A DNA stretch of 9,174 bases from CAYPHJ01 sp964410485 (GTDB taxonomy: Bacteria > Desulfobacterota > Binatia > UBA9968): positions 1 to 9,174 of the forward strand of contig CAYPHJ010000144.1 in assembly GCA_964410485.1 (NCBI GenBank), in the 5' to 3' direction. The notes beneath the pieces are model-generated. The model made no database searches. It saw nothing but the letters and a program-made list of their open reading frames with translations, and was not told the origin of the DNA. The number at the start of each line of letters is the position of its first letter. Position 1 is the first letter of the stretch. A program made the position numbers and the translations under genes. Below are positions 1-5,315 of this stretch, in pieces.

Positions 1-54
1 CGGGATAAAATTCTTTTAATTGTTTTGGTCCAAGATTTGTTAGGTAAGAATTCT

Positions 55-1044
55 ATGAGCTACGATGATCGCAGCGTTAAGCCCATGAGCGCGAGCCTGA
101 TGCGCGCGCGTATCGCGACCAGGATTTTGGCGGGGCTCTACGAAGACGTGCCAACCTTGTTAACCAGCGCCGTTCGGTTGATGGTCGAGCTTCCCGGCGG
201 CAAAGCAAACGCCGGGCCGCCGTACCCGTTCACCATCGGTGTGAGCCCCGCCTGGTGCAGCGGCGTGGAAGGGGCGCGTCTTGTCGGGACGGGGAAGCTC
301 GATCTCGTATGGTTAAACCCATCCGTCATTCCTTCGATGGCGTACCACGGCAAAGGGCCATTCCGGCGCAAGTATCCGCTGCGTGCCCTGGCGGTGTTTC
401 CGTCATGGGACCGGCTGGTCATTGCGGTATCGCCAAGACTGGGTGTACGCACGATGGAAGAGTTGATCGAAAAAAAACCGAAGATGAACGTGTCCATCGC
501 CGTCAACGACTGCGTTGATTTCGCCATCAAGGCGCTTCTCAGGGCGTATGGTCTGACGCAGCAGGATTTTATCGATTGGGGCGGAGCGGTCGACGAAGTG
601 GTGCGGCCGAGTAACCCGCACCGCCGTGAAGGTATCGTCTCGGGCGATGTTCATATGGTCATCGACGAAGGAATGGACTCCTGGGGAGACGTCGCCGTAC
701 AAAACGGCATGATTTTCTTGCCTTTCGCCGAGAACATTTTGAGAAAACTGGAGCGCTATGGGTTTCAGCGAGCGCAACTCGAAGGGGGAAGGCTTGCTGG
801 CATAGAAGAGCCAACGACGGTGGTTGATTTTAGCGGCTGGCCCATTGTCGTCCATGAACGATTTCCCGACGAGCTCGCCTACCATGTGGCGAGCGTCCTG
901 GATCGGATTCGCACGGAAATCCCGTACGACGCGCCGGTGGCTCCGCCGATGCCCCAGCTGTGTCGCAGCACGGCGGTCGGACCGCTGGATTTTCCACTTC
1001 ACCCGGGAGCGGAGCGGTACTATCGCGAAAAAGATTACCTGTAA
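55..1044 (+). CDS. TAXI-family (TRAP-type) solute-binding-like protein without a visible signal peptide
   Basis: The protein resembles the periplasmic substrate-binding proteins of the TAXI/NMT1-like class, which hand small organic acids to TRAP-type transporters. Seen: a first beta strand with PFTIGV (about residues 58-63), then GTGKLDLVWLNPS (78-90), matching the family's 'amount of ligand-site G-x-x-D' segment, a long two-lobed alpha/beta pattern, and the family-like C-terminus HPGAERYYRE (316-325). From the ATG at 55 the product is 329 aa, a usual length. I chose this ATG because a weak AGGTAAG site lies just upstream and the TTG at 25 has none; however the frame is open to the left window edge, so the real start may lie outside. 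Odd: no lipoprotein or Sec signal is seen, and the first 55 residues are polar and arginine-rich, so export is uncertain. No TRAP membrane subunits are nearby. Substrate unknown. Family call fairly sure, function as a transporter receptor is inference. Confidence 0.75.
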   Translation: MSYDDRSVKPMSASLMRARIATRILAGLYEDVPTLLTSAVRLMVELPGGKANAGPPYPFTIGVSPAWCSGVEGARLVGTGKLDLVWLNPSVIPSMAYHGKGPFRRKYPLRALAVFPSWDRLVIAVSPRLGVRTMEELIEKKPKMNVSIAVNDCVDFAIKALLRAYGLTQQDFIDWGGAVDEVVRPSNPHRREGIVSGDVHMVIDEGMDSWGDVAVQNGMIFLPFAENILRKLERYGFQRAQLEGGRLAGIEEPTTVVDFSGWPIVVHERFPDELAYHVASVLDRIRTEIPYDAPVAPPMPQLCRSTAVGPLDFPLHPGAERYYREKDYL

Positions 1045-1077
1045 CCGGCGGAGACTTTGAGCCTGGAACAACGAACT

Positions 1078-2676
1078 TCACCTCTTTTGCTGCAGGTCAT
1101 GGAGGACCTCACGCGCCGCGTAATAACCCGGAAGCCCGCTGATATCGCCGGCTGGATGAGTGCCGGAGCCGCAAAGATAAAGGTTTTCCACAGGAGTGCG
1201 ATAGCGCGCCCAACCGGGAATCGGGCGCATAAAGAACAGTTGATCCAGAGTCATTTCTCCGTGGTAAATGTGCCCGCCGGTCACGCCGTAGTTTTCCTCC
1301 AGGTCGAGGGGCGTTAAAACCTGCCGGTGCAGAATCGCATCTTTAACCCCGGGCGCATACTCCTCGACAACGTTCATGACAAGGTCGCCCAACGCCTCTC
1401 GCTCTACGCTCCAGTCGCCATCCTTTAAACGATAAGGTGCGTATTGCATCCATACCGACATCACGTGTTTTCCCGGGGGAGCCAGAGACGAATCCAGAAC
1501 CGACGGGATGGTGATCTCCAACACAGGCTCTTGTGAGAATGCCCCGTACTTCGCGTCATCGGCCGCCCGCTCCAGATAGTCCAGACTCGGTCCAATGTGA
1601 ATCATGCCGCCCGCCGGGTTGGCGGAGCCGGAGCCGTTGATCGATCTAAAGCGCGGTAGACGATCGAGCGCCAAGTTGATCTTGCCCATGGTACCGCGAG
1701 CTTTGATGTTTCTTACCTGTAGCAAGAAATGCGGATCGAGGTACGTTGGTTCCACGAGCTTCAAAAAAGTGCGCTTTACGTCGGCGCTCGATATCACCGC
1801 TGTCGCCGCTATCTCCTCGCCGCTTTGGAGCATCACACCAGTTGCGCTGCCATTCCTGGTGAGGATTCGAGCCGCCTCCGTATCGATTTGAATTTCTGCG
1901 CCGTGTTGTTGAGCCGCGCGGGCGATGGCCTGGGGCAGATTACCCATACCGCCGCGAACAAAGCCGGAGGTTCGTAACGCGCCGTTGGATTCACCAAGCC
2001 GGTGGTAAAGAAACACAAGGGAAGTTCCCTGGGCGCGCGGTCCAACCGGCATCGCGCGGATGCCGCTGGCCGCCAGAGCTGCTTTGAGAAGATCGGTGTC
2101 GAACCACTCGTTGAGGAAGTCGCTGATGCTCCTTGGGATAATCCGCAAGAACTCGTGCATGTCTTTTTTGCCCAGACGGCGAAATTTCCAGGCGAGCTTC
2201 ACCAACTCTGAAAGTGTAAAATACGTCTGCGAGGCGCGATCCGGAAAGCGTGCGTCGTTCAGCGTTTGCAGGTAGGATGTGAGCTTCTTGACCAGTCGGC
2301 AAAACGGTTCGAATTTATCGGCATCACTCCTGGAGAATCGGCCAATCTCTTGGACAATCTTCGATGGATCGCGTGGAAAAAGCAGGGAGTTTGCATCGGA
2401 AAGAGGCGCAAATAGTAAGGGCTCAAAGTTGATCGTCTCATAGCCATGCCTGCGAAGATCCAGCTCCCGGACCACGGCCGGCGCAAACCCATTGCACACA
2501 TGAGCGCAGGAATTGTACTTGAATCCGGGGTATATCTCTTCGGTGGTGGCAATGCCGCCGATGGCCGCGCGGCGTTCGAGCACGAGGATTTTTCTACCGG
2601 ATTTCGCGAGATAGGCGGCGGCCACGAGGCCGTTGTGGCCGGCACCGATGATGATTGCGTCGTAGCTCCGCTTCAT
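1078..2676 (-). CDS. FAD-dependent oxidoreductase, phytoene dehydrogenase/PYROXD2-like
   Basis: A complete 532-aa flavoprotein of the CrtI/PYROXD2-like amine-oxidase superfamily. Seen: the N-terminal dinucleotide-binding fold with G11-x-G13-x-x-G16 (GAGHNGLVAAAYLA) ending in the acidic E34 that binds the FAD ribose, followed by the IGGIATTEE segment (residues 39-47) typical of this family; and a C-terminal FAD-closing motif CGSGTHPAGD (502-511) followed by GLPGYYAARE. Members are usually 500-540 aa, so the length fits. The family is known for desaturation or oxidation of lipid-like or carotenoid-like substrates, but no carotenoid genes are nearby and the real substrate cannot be told. It is convergent with the TAXI gene, 33 bp between stop codons, so the two share no operon. 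The ATG is preceded by no strong ribosome site; an earlier ATG is followed at once by a stop, which supports this start. The frame has no lesions. Confidence 0.88.
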   Translation of the reverse strand: MKRSYDAIIIGAGHNGLVAAAYLAKSGRKILVLERRAAIGGIATTEEIYPGFKYNSCAHVCNGFAPAVVRELDLRRHGYETINFEPLLFAPLSDANSLLFPRDPSKIVQEIGRFSRSDADKFEPFCRLVKKLTSYLQTLNDARFPDRASQTYFTLSELVKLAWKFRRLGKKDMHEFLRIIPRSISDFLNEWFDTDLLKAALAASGIRAMPVGPRAQGTSLVFLYHRLGESNGALRTSGFVRGGMGNLPQAIARAAQQHGAEIQIDTEAARILTRNGSATGVMLQSGEEIAATAVISSADVKRTFLKLVEPTYLDPHFLLQVRNIKARGTMGKINLALDRLPRFRSINGSGSANPAGGMIHIGPSLDYLERAADDAKYGAFSQEPVLEITIPSVLDSSLAPPGKHVMSVWMQYAPYRLKDGDWSVEREALGDLVMNVVEEYAPGVKDAILHRQVLTPLDLEENYGVTGGHIYHGEMTLDQLFFMRPIPGWARYRTPVENLYLCGSGTHPAGDISGLPGYYAAREVLHDLQQKR

Positions 2677-3099
2677 GGGTTTGCGCTCACATTCTTCAGA
2701 TCGTCATAGGGTTGCACAACAGCGATGTCAAGGACACTCCACTGCTGCGCTCAGATCTCCGATACAAAGTCTCGGACTTCAGGTTTAGCCAAGAGGTAGT
2801 TCTTAAACCGCCGTGAGCGTAAAATCCATTTACACTGTCAGCCGAGGCAATTCTTCTAAAAAGCGGATCTTTTAACCGCACGCTGCTCCTCCCGCTCGTA
2901 CCGTAAGACTTGCTTACAGCTTCGAACTTTCCATTGTGGGCAAACTCTCAGCAAATTCAACCCATTGTGGTTTGGTATGGGACTTGCCTGTTCTGCCCCA
3001 GAATTCTCGGCGCAGATGCGGCATTCGGGTGCACCAGTGTCCACTCTTTTAGGGTCGGCTCAAAAAGAGAAAACACAAATGCGTTCTTGGGCGCAACAT
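2677..3099. other. Gene-poor spacer between the oxidoreductase and the DsbA-like pseudogene
   Basis: No open frame here has the look of a conserved protein; the short frames on both strands end quickly and lack recognisable motifs. It should contain the promoters of the leftward oxidoreductase and of the rightward DsbA-like gene, but I see no convincing -35/-10 pair. Small structures: a 9-bp direct repeat CCATTGTGG at 2931-2939 and 2962-2970, start points 31 bp apart (about three helical turns, so both on one DNA face), and a short inverted repeat GTAAG/CTTAC at 2903-2917 just upstream of it. These could be operator-like but may be chance. Confidence 0.4.
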
Positions 3100-3106
3100 A
3101 AGGAGG
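3100..3106 (+). promoter_or_regulatory. Strong Shine-Dalgarno site of the DsbA-like pseudogene
   Basis: AAGGAGG lies 8 bases before the ATG at 3115. It is the best ribosome binding site in the window and fixes the original start of the now broken gene. Confidence 0.75.
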
Positions 3107-3114
3107 AACAGGGA

Positions 3115-3470
3115 ATGAAGAAACTGGTAGCTATGCTCGCAGCGGATTGGCTTGAATCTATTGGGCAGCACCGTGGGATTTGCCCAGAGCCAGGGCTATG
3201 ACCCCGGTAAATTTATTGGAGCACGGCAAGAGCCTGGGGCTGGACCTGAAAAAGTTCCAGCAGTGTCTGGACAGCGGCAAGTATGCGGCAAAACTGCGCA
3301 AGGACCTGACCGAGAAGCAACGGGCCGGCGTTACCGGGACGCCGACGTTTTTCCTGGGGCTGACGGATCCGAAGAGTTTGGAAGTGAAGACCGTCAGAAG
3401 ATTGGTCGGAGCCCAACCCTAAGCCACGTTCAAGAATGCTATTGAATCACTGTTAAGCGGGCAAAAGTAA
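3115..3470 (+). pseudogene. DsbA-family thioredoxin-like protein, decayed remnant
   Basis: Remnant of an exported DsbA-like thiol oxidoreductase, whose intact relatives make or repair disulfides in the periplasm. Pieces appear in three frames. Frame one gives the start MKKLVAMLAA, a positively charged signal-peptide head. A shift near 3138-3146 leads to GLNLLGSTVGFAQ, the hydrophobic core and probable cleavage region. Near 3205-3225 the frame changes again and goes directly into the C-terminal part of the family: SLGLDLKKFQQCLDSGKYA, then GVTGTPTFFLG, which holds the cis-Pro loop, then LTDPKSLEV and GAQP. The N-terminal half of the thioredoxin domain with the catalytic CxxC is absent, which indicates an internal deletion of some hundreds of bases. 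A TAA at 3420-3422 stands where relatives have a Tyr codon; the same frame then reads ATFKNAIESLLSGQK to the true stop at 3468-3470. At least three independent lesions make this a real pseudogene, not one sequencing slip. Confidence 0.8.
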
Positions 3471-3479
3471 AACCCCCCC

Positions 3480-3515
3480 GAGGTGGGTCGAGTGAAACGT
3501 TCTTCGGCCCACCTC
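3480..3515. terminator. Hairpin after the DsbA-like remnant, possible terminator
   Basis: GAGGTGGG (3480-3487) pairs perfectly with CCCACCTC (3508-3515); the inner five bases (3488-3492 with 3503-3507) extend the stem with two G-T pairs, leaving a 10-base loop. It starts 10 bases past the ancestral stop codon at 3468-3470, the usual place for a terminator. The T run (3526-3530) lies 10 bases beyond the stem, so it is not a canonical intrinsic terminator. Confidence 0.4.
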
Positions 3516-3537
3516 TCCCCTCCTGTTTTTCGAAGAC

Positions 3538-3569
3538 TGGAGTAATGGAGTAGTGGAGCAATGGAGTAG
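3538..3569. repeat. 8-bp tandem repeat, four copies
   Basis: Four adjacent 8-base units TGGAGTAA, TGGAGTAG, TGGAGCAA and TGGAGTAG occupy the stretch. Period 8 is not codon-like, and no gene spans it. Similar short arrays, with other unit sequences, sit in the other spacers of this window. Confidence 0.8.
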
Positions 3570-3659
3570 GACAGGGCGGATGGCACAGAGCGACAAAGGT
3601 TTTCGGAGTCTCGCGCCATGCTCTTTGCCCTTTGCGCTTTTATGAAACTGTGACTACAC

Positions 3660-3729
3660 ATAAATCCCCCCGGTCCTGCGGTCGGCCCCCTTTGCTAAAG
3701 TTTGCTAAAGGGGGCTATAGGGGATTTAT
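3660..3729. repeat. 70-bp palindromic, C/G-rich intergenic repeat
   Basis: The ends are inverted copies: ATAAATCCCC (3660-3669) and GGGGATTTAT (3720-3729). Inside, GCCCCCTTT (3685-3693) pairs with AAAGGGGGC (3707-3715). The centre contains a 10-base tandem duplication TTTGCTAAAG at 3691-3700 and 3701-3710. The layout, nested palindromes bounded by ATCCCC/GGGGAT, is that of REP-like or small MITE-like intergenic elements common in many bacteria. No transposase gene accompanies it. Confidence 0.65.
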
Positions 3730-3804
3730 CGGTGTTGATCCGAACCACTGCGGGCTCATTTTCATCCGCTGTGTTGTACCTTGGTACATGAATTACTTTG
3801 CCAT

Positions 3805-4182
3805 TTAGGGCACAGGATTGTTCCTGTCGACCCAGTCTTTGCCCATCGAGATTGCATGATCCTCGGCATCATCCCTTGTGGTGAAACGACATTGCGGTCC
3901 GTCCAAGACAAAAATCTGTTCCTTGCCGGCCTCACGCCAACGGACGCGAACTGTGGGTACCCAGTAGCCGGTCGCATCATTTAGTCGGGCTATGCCGATG
4001 ATGTGGTAATCGCGGTAAACGACTCCCTTCACTTCCGCCTCGGGGAAACAACTTTCGGTAGAGTACAGGAAAAGCCTTATACACCATTCATGATTTGAAA
4101 GTAAGTCGGGTAACTGACCAAGCCGATCAGAAAAAGGCCTTGACGTAGGGATCAAAGCGAGCTTATCTTCCCGTTGCTGCAT
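3805..4182 (-). CDS. Conserved hypothetical protein with a small C-terminal domain
   Basis: A 125-aa product if the ATG at 4182 is the start. The last ~73 residues look like a real compact domain: YRDYHIIGIA, then YWVPTVRVRW, a variable loop, then CRFTTRDDAEDHAISMGKDW near the end. The order beta strands, aromatic Trp-Pro pair, 'F-x-T-x-x-x-A' helix and 'G-K-x-W-(V/I)-D' end recalls small conserved hypotheticals sometimes labelled HlyU- or CV_2116-like; the resemblance is from memory and no function follows from it. The first ~50 residues are less convincing and the true start may be further inside. The frame stays open upstream to 4638, but there it runs antisense to the hydrogenase gene and is a shadow. 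It is divergent from the hydrogenase small-subunit gene with 63 bp between the starts, so the two could share a control region. No signal peptide or membrane segment is visible. Confidence 0.5.
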   Translation of the reverse strand: MQQREDKLALIPTSRPFSDRLGQLPDLLSNHEWCIRLFLYSTESCFPEAEVKGVVYRDYHIIGIARLNDATGYWVPTVRVRWREAGKEQIFVLDGPQCRFTTRDDAEDHAISMGKDWVDRNNPVP

Positions 4183-4233
4183 AGCGCCGTCTAATTCTTT
4201 CAAACGATCGAACTTAGCAGTTGACGCAGAAGC

Positions 4234-4237
4234 GAGG
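4234..4237 (+). promoter_or_regulatory. Ribosome binding site of the hydrogenase small subunit
   Basis: GAGG with an 8-base spacer before the ATG at 4246. It supports this start over later ATG and GTG codons and leaves an N-terminus without a Tat signal, as expected for group 1h. Confidence 0.6.
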
Positions 4238-4245
4238 TCCTTTGT

Positions 4246-5292
4246 ATGGGCGAGACAGTGGGTGATGAAAGCATCGAAGCGTCCCGACCAATTCGAGAGA
4301 TCTATATTTTGTGGATCACGGCCGGTCTCGGCTGTGACGGCGACACGATAGCAATTACCGCGGCAACCAATCCCAGTCTCGAGGATGTCATTCTCGGTGG
4401 TGTGCCGGGCATCCCGAAGGTGAACTTTTACAATCCTGTGTTCGCTTACCAGACAGGCGATGATTTCATGAAAGTGTTTCACGCTGCAGCCGAAGGGAGG
4501 CTCGATCCTTTTATGCTTGTCATAGAGGGCTCGATTCCAAATGAAACAATGAAAAGCGAAGGCTATTGGGCCGGCTCGGCATAAACCCCAGTACCGGGCA
4601 GCCGATAACCTCCTGTGAGTGGATCGACCGGCTAGCACCGAAAGCGTGGGCGGTCATCGCGGCGGGTACGTGCGCGACGTATGGCGGCATCCACGCGCTC
4701 GAGGGAAACCCCACCGGCTGTATGGGGTTAGCGGATTATCTCGGCTGGGAATGGAAGTCTAAAGCCGGCGTGCCGATTGTCTGCGTCCCCGGTTGTCCGG
4801 TTCAGCCCGACAACTTTATGGAAGTGTTTCTCTATCTATTGCAACAGGCGGCGGGCAATGCGCCCATGATCCCGCTCGACGAAGCATTGCGACCGAAGTG
4901 GCTGTTCGGGCCCACGGTGCATGAGGGTTGTGACAGGGGCGGCTACTACGAACAGGCCGATTTTGCAGAAGCGTATGGTTCGAGCGCCTGCATTGTTAAG
5001 CAAGGCTGCTGGGGCCCGGTAGTGCAGTGCAATGTCGGTAAGCGCGGCTGGATGTCGGGAATCGGCGGCTGCCCTAACGTCGGTGGTATCTGCATTGGTT
5101 GTACCATGCCGGGGTTTCCTGACAAGTTCATGCCGTTCATGGATCAGCCGCCAGGCTCATTGCTGTCGGCATCGGCCGTTGCCACCTATGGGCGGGCCAT
5201 TCGCGCGTTGCGTCGCTTTTACCCAGGCGGCGCTCAACAAAGAACCGAGCCATCGAGCAGACAAGGCTGCTGAGGAGCGGCAAAAAGTGTAA
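4246..5292 (+). CDS. hhyS: Group 1h [NiFe] hydrogenase small subunit, frameshifted twice in this sequence
   Basis: Electron-transfer subunit of the high-affinity uptake hydrogenase; it carries three FeS clusters that take electrons from the Ni-Fe site. Three segments form one 348-residue protein. The frame from 4246 runs to Gly110; one base is missing at about 4573-4575, otherwise the frame ends at 4584. The next frame runs from 4575 to Phe325 at 5217-5219. A surplus T in the run 5217-5220 returns it to the first frame, ending TQAALNKEP... at 5292; otherwise it stops at 5273. Ligands, composite numbering: proximal cluster C30, D33, C143 and C184, where the C30-x-x-D33 pair marks the group 1h type; distal H226, C229, C249 and C255; medial C262, C283 and C286, perhaps with C276 (assigned by analogy). 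Other hallmarks are GTCATYGGIHA, VPGCPVQPDN, VHEGCDRGGYYEQ and GICIGCTMPGFPDKFMPFM. There is no twin-arginine signal and no C-terminal membrane anchor, as in known members. The protein is very well conserved on both sides of each lesion. Confidence 0.88.
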
Positions 5293-5315
5293 AAACATTT
5301 CTACAATCGTCTTGT

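Larger units (their letters stand above)
3471..3804. other. Repeat-rich spacer before the small hypothetical gene
   Basis: No credible coding frame. It holds a hairpin, an 8-bp tandem array and a palindromic C/G-rich repeat, each listed separately. The part at about 3570-3655 and 3730-3804 shows nothing I recognise. Confidence 0.6.

Noticed and set aside
403..1071. 222-aa open frame on the minus strand
   Set aside because: It lies antisense to the TAXI-like gene, has no domain I recognise and has basic, low-order composition typical of a shadow.
2856..2885. Intrinsic terminator with GCGG/CCGC stem and T run on the minus strand
   Set aside because: The stem is only four pairs with a mismatch next to it and no gene ends there.
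3538..3569. CRISPR array
   Set aside because: Units are 8 bases with no spacers, and no cas gene is present; it is a simple tandem repeat. No CRISPR array, tRNA or rRNA was seen anywhere in the window.
4221..4226. TTGACG as a -35 box for the hydrogenase
   Set aside because: A -10 box at normal spacing would fall on the start codon of the small subunit, so it cannot drive that gene with a leader.
4183..4638. Upstream extension of the small minus-strand gene
   Set aside because: It runs antisense over the conserved start of the hydrogenase small subunit and shows no domain; only the part from 4182 down is kept.
5217..5220. Programmed frameshifting at the T4 run
   Set aside because: There is no slippery heptamer with downstream structure, and two other unrelated indels exist in the same gene pair, so mutation or sequence error is more likely.
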